A stretch of 64,000 bases of DNA from an uncultured Acidobacteriota bacterium. Lineage in GTDB: Bacteria > Acidobacteriota > Terriglobia > Terriglobales > Acidobacteriaceae. Position numbers and translations under genes: made by a program. A model generated the notes under the pieces. That model made no database searches. It worked only from the letters and a program-made list of their open reading frames with translations, and was not told where the DNA came from. The DNA lies in NCBI GenBank assembly GCA_903873705.1, contig CAIQPK010000086.1, positions 1 to 64,000 on the forward strand. Direction: 5' to 3'. This document shows positions 51,540 through 59,594 of this stretch, one piece after another (within the stretch, counting starts at the first letter, position 1; every line of letters starts with the position of its first letter).

Positions 51540-51800
51540 TTAGGCAGCAGCAACAGGCTCGGATGACGACACAGTTTCAGCCTTGGCGAGTAACTTGCCA
51601 ACGCGCTCTGAAAGCTGGGCGCCGTTCTTGGTCCAATAGTCGATGCGATCACGCTTCAGTTCAACCGTCGCTGGGTTGGTGCGCGGGTTGTAGGTGCCCA
51701 CCACTTCAATCGAACGGCCATTGCGGGCGCGGTCTTTTTCGATAACAACAATGCGGTAGTGGGGCTGTTTACGGGCGCCAAAGCGCGCCAGACGAATCAT
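51540..51800 (-). CDS. rpsP: 30S ribosomal protein S16
   Basis: 86 residues from the ATG at 51800. MIRLARFGARKQPHYRIVVI, EKDRARNGRSIEVVGTYNPR and KRDRIDYWTKNGAQLSERVG are fully typical of S16. First gene of the rpsP-khpA-rimM-trmD order; about 253 bp separate it from khpA. Confidence 0.97.
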   Translation of the reverse strand: MIRLARFGARKQPHYRIVVIEKDRARNGRSIEVVGTYNPRTNPATVELKRDRIDYWTKNGAQLSERVGKLLAKAETVSSSEPVAAA

Positions 51801-52118
51801 TAACAAGGGGTACTTCCTCTCACTGCTTGGATTTTTGTTCGTAAGGGACAATGCGGTTGCCGGGGAGAATCTGGCTCCCGCAGACCTAAAAAAGCCGAAC
51901 AATTAAGTATGGCTGTTTTCAGCTAATTCCGCAATCAAAATGCGGTCTGGGCGCTGGATTCCGCCGCTAGATGACGATCTGGAAAGACTGCTGTCAGCCA
52001 GGCGGTGAAAAGTGCCTCAAAACGCAACACGCTGCAGGCGTTGTGACCACAAGTATCGTGTGACCGATGGGCGAATTTCCACAGGACAAGGTCGGCATCG
52101 GGTACCTTGTGGGGCTGC
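51801..52118. other. Upstream region of rpsP
   Basis: 318 bp between the esterase stop and rpsP. It should hold the rpsP promoter and leader. Small hairpins are present (CCGCA/TGCGG around 51926-51942; GCTG/CAGC around 51913-51924), but I cannot assign a known ribosomal-protein leader. No gene seen. Confidence 0.4.
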
Positions 52119-53051
52119 TCACTCGCGCGTTGGTTCACACTGCGGCGCCCCGAAGAGAAAACGGAGTACATCGCCGAAGCGTGCTGCCCAGGCTTCCTCG
52201 TTGTGAACCCCGCCAGCGATGCGCTCGTATTGCAGGTCGACGCCATCCTTCCAGCCCTTCAGGAGCAAGCGCCGATGCAGCTGGTCGGTGTCGCGCAGGT
52301 GGCGCAGGCCTTCAGCGGTGCCCATATCGAGCCAGATTTTAGTGCCGGGCTTGCTGCGCAGGGCGTTTACCAGCGCCAGCAGGCTCCGCTTATCCCACCA
52401 GACGCTGGGAGACATGACGGCAAGCTTGCCGAAGACGTCCGGGTATTCGAGGCCGAGGGCGAGCGAGATGAGGCCGCCGAGGGAGGAGCCGCCGAGGGCG
52501 GTGTTGCCGGCGTCAGCGAGGGTGCGGAAGCGGCGATCGATGAGGGGCTTGAGGTCTTCGGTGATGAGGCGGCCGTAGCGTCCGCCTTCGCCGCCGCCGA
52601 GCCGGGGGTCCCGGGTGGGGGTGTACTCGGCCATGCGGCGGACGCCGGTGTTGGCGATGCCGACCAGGATGACGGGCTCGATGACGCGGGCGCGGGTGAG
52701 TTCATCCGCCGTGGTGTGCGCGCGCCAGGTGCGATTGACCACGTATGCGGTGCGGCCGTCGAAAAGATTCTGTCCGTCGTGCAGGTAGAAGACCGGGAAG
52801 CGGCGGCGCGGCTGGCTGCGGTAGGCCTCGGGAAGGTAGATGGCGATGTTGCGGTCGTCGCGCAGGAAGCGGGAGTGGAAGTTTTCGAGCAGCCGGTATC
52901 GTGGGTTGTCATCCAGCTCGTGGCCGGGACCGGGTTCGCCTTCGAATTGGTCGTCGGGCACGGCACGCTCCGCCGCCAGCAGAGGGGACTCTCCGGCGGG
53001 ATAGCCCCAATCTTCAACATCGTGGTCAAATTGGGCAAACGAATGATTCAA
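52119..53051 (-). CDS. Alpha/beta-hydrolase esterase (esterase D/enterochelin-esterase-like)
   Basis: 310 residues, no signal peptide. RDDRNIAIYLPEAYRSQPRR followed by FPVFYLHDGQNLFDGRTAYV is the conserved entry. VILVGIANTGVRRMAEYTPT, the nucleophile elbow ALGGSSLGGLISLALGLEYP and VMSPSVWW follow, and a late His sits in IAGGVHNEEAW. It is divergent from the five-gene operon across 66 bp that begins with another esterase, so it may belong to the same regulon. Confidence 0.8.
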   Translation of the reverse strand: MNHSFAQFDHDVEDWGYPAGESPLLAAERAVPDDQFEGEPGPGHELDDNPRYRLLENFHSRFLRDDRNIAIYLPEAYRSQPRRRFPVFYLHDGQNLFDGRTAYVVNRTWRAHTTADELTRARVIEPVILVGIANTGVRRMAEYTPTRDPRLGGGEGGRYGRLITEDLKPLIDRRFRTLADAGNTALGGSSLGGLISLALGLEYPDVFGKLAVMSPSVWWDKRSLLALVNALRSKPGTKIWLDMGTAEGLRHLRDTDQLHRRLLLKGWKDGVDLQYERIAGGVHNEEAWAARFGDVLRFLFGAPQCEPTRE

Positions 53052-53117
53052 ACCGGGAGCATAACCTGCTGCGTGAGGGTAACCTCAGAGTAGCAGAGGC
53101 CTGTTGAGAGGAACGAT

Positions 53118-53834
53118 ATGAAGCGGCAATACCACAAGTGGTACGCGGAGCGCCTGGGCCGGACGATGGAGTTACTGGTGTTCGGCCACGATGGATTGCC
53201 GGCGATTGTTTTCCCGACGTCGCAGGGCCGCTTCTTCGAGTTTGAAGATCGGGGCATGGTGGACGCCGTCCGCGATAAGCTCGATGCCGGGCGGCTGCAG
53301 CTTTTTTGCGTCGACTCTGTGGACAGCGAGAGCTGGTACAACCGCGACGTCCCGCCGCGCTGGCGGATTGCCCGACACCTGCAGTATGAGCAGTACATCA
53401 TGGAAGAGGTCGTGCCACTGGTGCGCCAGCTGAACGGACGGCCGCAACTGGCGTCGGTGGGCTGCAGCTTTGGTGGATATCACGCGGCCAATATTGCGTT
53501 CCGTCATCCAGACAAATTTACCGGCTTTCTTTCCATGGGCGGGGCGTTCGATTTGCAGCAGCTGGGCTTCCTGAACGGCTATCACGATAACGACGTCTAT
53601 ATGAGCCAGCCGATGCAGTACCTGCCCAATATGCACGATCCCTGGTACCTGGACCGCTATCGGCGCAACACGTATGTGCTGGCGACGGGCGTGCATGATC
53701 AATGCTGGAACGACAATGAGCGGCTGGCGCGCATCCTACGCGATAAGGGTGTTCCTGTTCGGCTGGACGTTTGGGGTGATAACACCGGGCACGACTGGCC
53801 GTGGTGGCAACGTATGGCGCAACAGTACCTGTAG
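53118..53834 (+). CDS. Esterase-family alpha/beta hydrolase, first gene of the amidoligase operon
   Basis: 238 residues; GAGAGGAA precedes the ATG. TMELLVFGHDGLPAIVFPTS and QGRFFEFEDRGMVDAVRD form the entry. LASVGCSFGGYHAANIAFRH is the nucleophile elbow (Ser in GCSFGG), and VWGDNTGHDWPWWQR carries the His. Cytoplasmic. It lies 16 bp before the ATP-grasp gene. In this company it could cleave an ester or thioester bond of the product or its precursor; that is inference. Confidence 0.8.
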   Translation: MKRQYHKWYAERLGRTMELLVFGHDGLPAIVFPTSQGRFFEFEDRGMVDAVRDKLDAGRLQLFCVDSVDSESWYNRDVPPRWRIARHLQYEQYIMEEVVPLVRQLNGRPQLASVGCSFGGYHAANIAFRHPDKFTGFLSMGGAFDLQQLGFLNGYHDNDVYMSQPMQYLPNMHDPWYLDRYRRNTYVLATGVHDQCWNDNERLARILRDKGVPVRLDVWGDNTGHDWPWWQRMAQQYL

Positions 53835-53850
53835 CGCGGAGGATTGAGTT

Positions 53851-54855
53851 ATGGCAGTGAAGAAAAAGATTGGCGTCCTGTTCGGCATGGAGAACACGTT
53901 TCCCGGCGCCCTGGTTGAGAAGATCAACGCGATGGAACTCGACGGGATCACGGCGGAGTTCGTCGAGGTGGGTGGCGTGCAGATGGCCAAGCCGTGCCCG
54001 TATACGGTGATTGTGGACCGCATCTCGCATGATGTGCCGTTTTACCGGTCATATTTGAAGAATGCGATTCTGACGGGATCGCAGGTAATCAACAATCCGT
54101 TCTGGTGGTCGGCGGACGACAAGTTTTTCAACTATGCACTGGCGGCCAAGCTCGGCGTCGCGGTGCCACGCACGATCCTGCTGCCGCACAAGTTCTTTCC
54201 ACCGAGCACGAATGATCGCTCTTTCCGCAACCTGCAGTTTCCGCTGGATTGGGACGCGATTTTTGATTACGTGAAGTTTCCGGCGTTCCTGAAGCCGCAT
54301 GACGGCGGAGGATGGCGCGATGTGTTCCATGTGCACAACCGCGAGGAATTTTTCCACGCTTATGACTCGACGCGGGACCTATGCATGACGCTGCAGGCGG
54401 CGGTGAACTTCAAGGAGTACTTCCGCTGCTACGTCGTTGGGCAGGAGGATGTGCGCATCATGGCGTACGATCCGCGGCGGCCGCATGAACATCGGTATGT
54501 GCTCGAGCCGCAGGAGTACCCGAAGGGGTTGCTGGGGCGCGTGGAGAAGGATGCGCTGACGCTCTGCCGTGCGTTGGGCTATGACCTGAACACGGTGGAG
54601 TTTGCGGTGGAGGACGGCATTCCTTACGCCATCGACTTCATGAATCCGGCGCCGGATGCGGACCGGCTCTCGGTGGGTGAAGAGAACTTCCAGTGGATCG
54701 TGGAGAAGGTGGCGAAGCTGGCGGTGAAGAAGGCGCAGAATCCGGTGAAGTCCGTGGAACTGCGGTGGGCGGGCTTTTTGAAGGGTGAGGCGGCGACCGC
54801 AGCGCCGGTTGGTGTGAAGCAGACGGCCGCGAAGAAGCCTGTCAAGGGTAAGTAA
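53851..54855 (+). CDS. ATP-grasp ligase (RimK-like)
   Basis: 334 residues; GGAGG 8 nt before the ATG. The N-terminal preATP-grasp part reads KKIGVLFGMENTFPGALVEK. The ATP-grasp region has FPAFLKPHDGGGWRDVFHVH (Lys and Gly-rich loop over the adenine), EYFRCYVVGQEDVRIMAYDP, and LNTVEFAVEDGIPYAIDFMN as the metal-binding Glu and Asn site. A Lys/Ala-rich tail of about 30 residues ends it. Members join a carboxylate to an amine through an acyl-phosphate. It is flanked by an esterase and a second kind of carboxylate-amine ligase. Confidence 0.82.
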   Translation: MAVKKKIGVLFGMENTFPGALVEKINAMELDGITAEFVEVGGVQMAKPCPYTVIVDRISHDVPFYRSYLKNAILTGSQVINNPFWWSADDKFFNYALAAKLGVAVPRTILLPHKFFPPSTNDRSFRNLQFPLDWDAIFDYVKFPAFLKPHDGGGWRDVFHVHNREEFFHAYDSTRDLCMTLQAAVNFKEYFRCYVVGQEDVRIMAYDPRRPHEHRYVLEPQEYPKGLLGRVEKDALTLCRALGYDLNTVEFAVEDGIPYAIDFMNPAPDADRLSVGEENFQWIVEKVAKLAVKKAQNPVKSVELRWAGFLKGEAATAAPVGVKQTAAKKPVKGK

Positions 54856-54890
54856 AACGCGGTTGCGGTGGACGATGACTCGGAGGAAAT

Positions 54891-56000
54891 ATGCGGCCTA
54901 GCTTTTCGCTCGGGATTGAAGAGGAATATCAGACGATCGATCCGGTGACGCGCGATCTGCGCTCGCATATTGCGACGGAGATGCTGGCGCAGGGCAAGCT
55001 GCGGCTGGAAGAGCGCGTGAAGGCCGAGATGCACCAGTCGGTGATTGAGGTTGGCACGCGCATCTGCCTCAACATTGAAGAAGCCCGCGAAGATATCTAC
55101 GACCTCCGGCGCAACATGATTCATCTTGCCGAAGAAAACGGGCTGGTGCTGGTGGCTGGCGCGACGCATCCCTTTGCCGACTGGCGCGATCAGGAAATTT
55201 ATCCTGACCCTCGCTACGACAAGGTGGTCGAGGATCTGCAGCTGGTTGCTCGCGCTAACTTGATCTTCGGTCTGCATGTGCATGTGGGGATTGAAGACAA
55301 GGAAGATGCCATCCGGATTATGAATTCGCTGCGGTATTTTCTACCGCATATCCTGGCGCTTTCGACTAACTCGCCGTTCTGGCTGGGTATGGAGACGGGA
55401 TATAAGAGCTATCGCGCGAAAGTATTCGAAAACTTTCCTCGGACTAACCTGCCGGATACGTTTGCGAGTTACTCGGAGTTTGAGAATTACGTGAACCTGC
55501 TGATCAAGACCGGCAGTATCGATAACGCCAAGAAGATCTGGTGGGATGTGCGGCCGCATCCTTACTTCGACACGGTTGAGGTTAGGGTCTGCGATATTCC
55601 GCTGCGTGCGGAGGAAACCGTGGCGATTGCCGCGCTGATCCAGGCGACGGCGTGCAAACTGTGGAAGCTGCACGAGGGCAACCTTGATTTTCGCCAGTAT
55701 TCGCGGGCTTTGTTGATGGAGAACAAGTTTCGCGCGGTGCGCTACGGGTTGGATGGCAAGCTGATCGATTTTGGCAAGCAGGAAGAAGTGGATGAGCGCG
55801 ACCTGATCGGCGAGTATCTGGCTTTTATCGAGGACGTTATTCCTGAGTTGGAAAGCCGTGCCGCAATTGACACCATCACGCGGATGATGGAGATGGGTTC
55901 CGGAGCGGACCGGCAGCTGAAAGTTTTTCGTGAAACGGGCGATCTGAAAAAAGTCGTGGACTACATGGCCGAAGAGACACGCTTCGGCCTGGGCATCTAA
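54891..56000 (+). CDS. GCS2/YbdK family carboxylate-amine ligase
   Basis: 369 residues; GGAGG 5 nt before the ATG. FSLGIEEEYQTIDPVTRDLR is the GCS2 signature, GLVLVAGATHPFADWRDQEI the next motif, and FGLHVHVGIEDKEDAIRIMN holds metal and substrate residues. WWDVRPHPYFDTVEVRVCDI and the Arg-rich LPLRAEETVAIAAL-like region complete the fold. This glutamine-synthetase-like enzyme makes gamma-glutamyl-type or other amide bonds with ATP. Together with the neighbouring ATP-grasp it implies two successive amide-forming steps. Confidence 0.88.
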   Translation: MRPSFSLGIEEEYQTIDPVTRDLRSHIATEMLAQGKLRLEERVKAEMHQSVIEVGTRICLNIEEAREDIYDLRRNMIHLAEENGLVLVAGATHPFADWRDQEIYPDPRYDKVVEDLQLVARANLIFGLHVHVGIEDKEDAIRIMNSLRYFLPHILALSTNSPFWLGMETGYKSYRAKVFENFPRTNLPDTFASYSEFENYVNLLIKTGSIDNAKKIWWDVRPHPYFDTVEVRVCDIPLRAEETVAIAALIQATACKLWKLHEGNLDFRQYSRALLMENKFRAVRYGLDGKLIDFGKQEEVDERDLIGEYLAFIEDVIPELESRAAIDTITRMMEMGSGADRQLKVFRETGDLKKVVDYMAEETRFGLGI

Positions 56001-56041
56001 TCGGTAGTTGCAAAAATTGGAGTCTGAAAGGGCCGGAAATA

Positions 56042-57112
56042 GTGCAGAGCACCGAGGAAACTTCTAAGTCAGTTGAGATAACCGATCTGAGGACGGTCGC
56101 CTTTCCGCCTGAGTTCAGCGAGGGTGCGCGCAATGCCGTGACGACCTGTCTGCGGATTTCACCGGCCGAAAAGGTTACGGTCATTACCGATGAGCGCTGC
56201 CTGACGATCGCGGCATCGCTGGTAGCGGAGCTTGCGAAAATTGGCTGCGCATGGAATGCGTTTGTGCTTGAGGAGGTTGCCGAGCGGCCGCTGAATGGCA
56301 TGCCTCAGGTTGTGCTTGATGACATGGAGACGTCGCAGGTGAGCATCTTCGCCGTGCAGGTGCAGCCTAACGAACTGCGTTCGCGGATGGATATGACCGA
56401 CGTGGTGAATCGCCGCCACATGCGCCATGCACACATGGTCAACATCACGCCTGAAGTGATGGTTGAAGGTATGCGTGCGGACTTCAACGCGGTGGATCGA
56501 CTCAGCCAGGTTGTACTGGACAAGGTTCGCCAGGCTACTTATGTACGCGCCACGACGCCCGCAGGGACGGATATTCGAGCGGAACTGAACCCGGCTTATA
56601 AGTGGTTCAAAACGTCGGGCATTATCAGCCCGGAGAAGTGGGGCAACCTGCCAGGAGGTGAGTGTTTTACGGCGCCCGGAGAAGTAAACGGCGTGTTCGT
56701 GGTGGACGGCGTGGTCGGCGATTTTCTCTGTGCGCGCTACGGCATACTGCGCGAAACGCCACTGACGATTCAGATTGTGCGAAACCGGATGACTTCGGTG
56801 TCCTCCGATAACAAGCAGTTGGAGAAGGAATTCTGGAGCTATACGCACACCGATGAGAACTCCGACCGCGTGGGGGAGTTTGCGATTGGAACGAACATTG
56901 GGGTTTCGCGCGTGATCGGCAATATTCTGCAGGATGAAAAATTCCCGGGAATACATATTGCTTTCGGCGATCCCTATGGCGCGCACACCGGGGCGCAGTG
57001 GAAGTCGACCACGCACATCGACGTGGTGGGACTTTCGTTCAATATCTGGCTAGGCGGGCCGGAGGGCGAAGAACAGATCATGTGCGAAGGAAAGTTCCTG
57101 ATCGAGGCGTGA
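56042..57112 (+). CDS. M29-family aminopeptidase
   Basis: 356 residues from a GTG. AVTTCLRISPAEKVTVITDE is the M29 N-terminal domain. The catalytic part has LPGGECFTAPGEVNGVFVVD (metal Glu), DENSDRVGEFAIGTNIGVSR (metal Glu), IHIAFGDPYGAHTGAQW (metal His and Asp) and THIDVVGL. Thermophilic M29 enzymes are broad aminopeptidases. Embedded among amide ligases, this one may release or trim an amino-acid cap. Its TGA overlaps the next ATG by one base. Confidence 0.85.
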   Translation: MQSTEETSKSVEITDLRTVAFPPEFSEGARNAVTTCLRISPAEKVTVITDERCLTIAASLVAELAKIGCAWNAFVLEEVAERPLNGMPQVVLDDMETSQVSIFAVQVQPNELRSRMDMTDVVNRRHMRHAHMVNITPEVMVEGMRADFNAVDRLSQVVLDKVRQATYVRATTPAGTDIRAELNPAYKWFKTSGIISPEKWGNLPGGECFTAPGEVNGVFVVDGVVGDFLCARYGILRETPLTIQIVRNRMTSVSSDNKQLEKEFWSYTHTDENSDRVGEFAIGTNIGVSRVIGNILQDEKFPGIHIAFGDPYGAHTGAQWKSTTHIDVVGLSFNIWLGGPEGEEQIMCEGKFLIEA

Positions 57113-58353
57113 TGATTGAGAGCTATCGCAGGGACTTCAATGCTCGATTCACGCCCGGGAAGTACGCTGAGTTGCTGCGCCGTCTGGATGAGCAGACGAA
57201 GACCCACATTGAATTTCGCGTAGCAGAAACACCATGCTTCTTTCCGCGCGAATTGATGGAAGAAATGGTGCGCGCGGGAGTCGAACTGACGCACCAGCTA
57301 CTCGAGAACCCGGAGTACATGCGGCTCTCGGGCGCGTCTATTCCCGAAGAATTCCGCGTTCCGAACGAAGATAAGCATCCACATTTCATGACCGTTGATT
57401 TTGGCCTGGTGCGCGATGCCGCGGGAGCATTGCGGCCAAAGCTCGTCGAGATGCAGGCTTTTCCCTCGATCTTTGGTTATCAACCGCTGTTGGCGGAGCA
57501 CTATGTTTCCGTGTTTGGAGTGGACCCGAAGCTTGAATATTTTTTCGGTGGACTGGACGAAGCCGACTATTGGGAACTCATGCGCAAGGTGATCGTCGGA
57601 GAGAACGACCCTGCGAATGTGGTTCTCGCAGAGGTCGATCCCGAGCGCCAGAAGACGCTGCCGGACTTTCGGATGCATGAGCAGAAGCTGGGTATAAGGA
57701 CGGTGAACGTCCGCGAGTTGGTACAGGTGGGCCGCAAGCTGCACTACCTCGACGGCGCCCGACTGGTGCCGATCTATCGGATTTACAACCGGGTGATCGT
57801 GGACGAGCTCGAGCGCGAGGGCATTACGCTTCCGTTTGACTACCGCGACGACCTGGACGTGACGTGGGCCGGTCATCCGAACTGGTACTTCCGGATCAGC
57901 AAATTTTCAATCCCGTATCTGGACCACCCGACGGTGCCGGCGGCTGTGTTTCTGGACGACTGGTTTGCCGACAAGGGGCGTGACAAGCTGCCCGAGCGGC
58001 GCGAAGACTGGGTTTTTAAACCGCTGTACAGCTTTGCGGGCAAGGGCATCCAGTTTGGGCCGTCGGACGCCGACCTTGCGGCAATCCCGGTCGACCAGCG
58101 GCACAACTACCTGCTGCAGGAGCGGGTGCAGTTTGAGCCGGTGATTGCCACGCCGGAAGGCATGACGCAGGCAGAGGTCCGCATCCTGTACGTGTGGCCG
58201 GACGAGGGCCAGATGACGCCGATGACCAGCCTGGTGCGGATGGGCCGGGGCTTGATGATGGGGGTGGACCACAATCGCGACCGGACTTGGGTGGGCGGGT
58301 CGGCGGGACTGTTCCCAGGTGAATACGTGGCCGATTTGCCACAGGTCAAGTAG
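57112..58353 (+). CDS. ATP-grasp-like protein, last gene of the amidoligase operon
   Basis: 413 residues from the ATG at 57112, overlapping the peptidase stop by one base. The C-terminal third resembles an ATP-grasp: EDWVFKPLYSFAGKGIQFGP (Lys and Gly-rich loop), HNYLLQERVQFEPVIATPEG (Gln/Glu hinge), QAEVRILYVW and VRMGRGLMMG. The first 200 residues (FRVAETPCFFPRELMEEMVR, LRPKLVEMQAFPSIFGYQPL, and a DGARLVPIYRIYNRVIVDEL strand) have no assignment I can make. Likely a distinct, possibly permuted, carboxylate-amine ligase; I do not recognise a named family. Confidence 0.65.
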   Translation: MIESYRRDFNARFTPGKYAELLRRLDEQTKTHIEFRVAETPCFFPRELMEEMVRAGVELTHQLLENPEYMRLSGASIPEEFRVPNEDKHPHFMTVDFGLVRDAAGALRPKLVEMQAFPSIFGYQPLLAEHYVSVFGVDPKLEYFFGGLDEADYWELMRKVIVGENDPANVVLAEVDPERQKTLPDFRMHEQKLGIRTVNVRELVQVGRKLHYLDGARLVPIYRIYNRVIVDELEREGITLPFDYRDDLDVTWAGHPNWYFRISKFSIPYLDHPTVPAAVFLDDWFADKGRDKLPERREDWVFKPLYSFAGKGIQFGPSDADLAAIPVDQRHNYLLQERVQFEPVIATPEGMTQAEVRILYVWPDEGQMTPMTSLVRMGRGLMMGVDHNRDRTWVGGSAGLFPGEYVADLPQVK

Positions 58354-58365
58354 AATGCGTTCGGA

Positions 58366-58379
58366 GTTACTATAGTAAC
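58366..58379. promoter_or_regulatory. Perfect 14-bp palindrome, candidate operator
   Basis: GTTACTATAGTAAC is a perfect dyad 12 bp after the amidoligase operon and 37 bp before the PilZ gene. It contains a TATAGT that could be a -10 element, so protein binding would block or reshape a promoter here. No clear -35 was found. Confidence 0.45.
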
Positions 58380-58416
58380 AATCGCCCAGCAGAGCAGAGC
58401 AGAACAGAGGAGAGCG

Positions 58417-58752
58417 GTGTCCACTATCGATGGGTTAGTTCCGACAGATCCGGTACGAACGGCGGTGCGCTTCCCGCTCCATTTGAATGTCACCATTCTT
58501 TGGGAAAAGGGCGCGTTTGATGCGGTGACGGAAGATGTTTCCGCCAACGGCATTCTGTTTGAATCTGAGGTAAAGCCTCCCGTTGGCACAGTTGTGGAGT
58601 TCAAGCTGGCGATGCCGGCCGAGATTATGGGTGCACCCGAAGATGTTGTTCTGCACTGCAAAGGACGCATCGTACGGCACCAGGAACGCGATGGCCGGCA
58701 CCTGGTGGCCGCCGTCATTGAAGAATATTCACTAAAGGCTGAGCATTCATGA
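58417..58752 (+). CDS. PilZ-domain protein (c-di-GMP binding type)
   Basis: 111 residues from a GTG with AGGAGAG upstream. Both c-di-GMP motifs are intact: RTAVRFP (RxxxR, Arg14 and Arg18) and DVSANG (DxSxxG, residues 40-45), followed by the beta-barrel strand ILFESEVKPPVGTVVEFKLA and a second barrel half. It is a stand-alone PilZ. It overlaps the response regulator by ATGA, so the two are made together. Confidence 0.82.
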   Translation: MSTIDGLVPTDPVRTAVRFPLHLNVTILWEKGAFDAVTEDVSANGILFESEVKPPVGTVVEFKLAMPAEIMGAPEDVVLHCKGRIVRHQERDGRHLVAAVIEEYSLKAEHS

Positions 58753-59516
58753 GCGTTAACGAAACCACCGCACCGGGCCACTTCGAAGACATCGCCGACG
58801 ACACTGCCCAGCCGACGATCCGGATCATCCTCGCCGACTCGCAGGCAATCTATCGCGTGGGCATGCGGAAGATTTTTGCGCTCGAAGATGACATTCGCGT
58901 CGTTGCCCAGGCCGAAAATCTCGAGAACCTGTACGCTGCCCTGCAGCATTTTCCTGCCGACCTGGTGCTGCTGGAAGCGGCGCTGATTACGGGCACGACC
59001 GACGCGATACCCGAGTTTGTGCGGCGGGCTCCGGACGCCAAGCTGATTGTGCAGGTGTCGGATGCCGACGAGTCGAACACCGTGGAGCTCTATCGGCGCG
59101 GCGTGCGCGGCGTGGTGCCGCGGTCCATTTCGCCCGATCTGCTGATCAAGTGCGTGCGCAAGATTGCCGCTGGCGAAACGTGGATCGACAACAAGTCGAT
59201 CAGCTGGGTGATCGATGCCTACCGGGCACAGGCCACCAACCTGACCAATCCCAAGACGCAGCCCAAGCTTTCGCCCAAGGAGCTGTCCATCATCGGGTGC
59301 ATTACGCGGGGTATGCGCAATAAGGAAATCGCCTACCAGATCGGCACGACCGAGCAGGTGGTGAAGAACTACCTGCGCAAGATTTACGACAAGCTGGGTG
59401 TTTCTGACCGCCTGGAACTGGCGCTGTACTGCATGCACCACGAGACGCTGAAGAAGGACAACCCGATGAACGAGGCGCCGGTGCCGCTGGCAGCGCCCGC
59501 TCGCGGGAAGTCGTAG
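58749..59516 (+). CDS. NarL/LuxR-type response regulator with degenerate receiver
   Basis: 255 residues. The receiver (about 24-140) begins IRIILADSQAIYRVGMRKIF. The phospho-acceptor position reads ADLVLLEAALI, Glu76 instead of Asp, and the conserved Lys site reads GVVPRSIS, with Arg in place of Lys. The output domain (about 170-235) is a normal LuxR helix-turn-helix: LSPKELSIIGCITRGMRNKE then IAYQIGTTEQVVKNYLRKIY. An Asp-to-Glu change suggests phosphorylation-independent, possibly constitutive, activity. No histidine kinase is adjacent. Confidence 0.88.
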   Translation: MSVNETTAPGHFEDIADDTAQPTIRIILADSQAIYRVGMRKIFALEDDIRVVAQAENLENLYAALQHFPADLVLLEAALITGTTDAIPEFVRRAPDAKLIVQVSDADESNTVELYRRGVRGVVPRSISPDLLIKCVRKIAAGETWIDNKSISWVIDAYRAQATNLTNPKTQPKLSPKELSIIGCITRGMRNKEIAYQIGTTEQVVKNYLRKIYDKLGVSDRLELALYCMHHETLKKDNPMNEAPVPLAAPARGKS

Positions 59517-59594
59517 GTATCAGGCGCGAGCAACACGCGTCGCCGACCACCGCGCTGAAGGCTGGCCAGGCATCCAATGCAACGAGGGAAGCTT

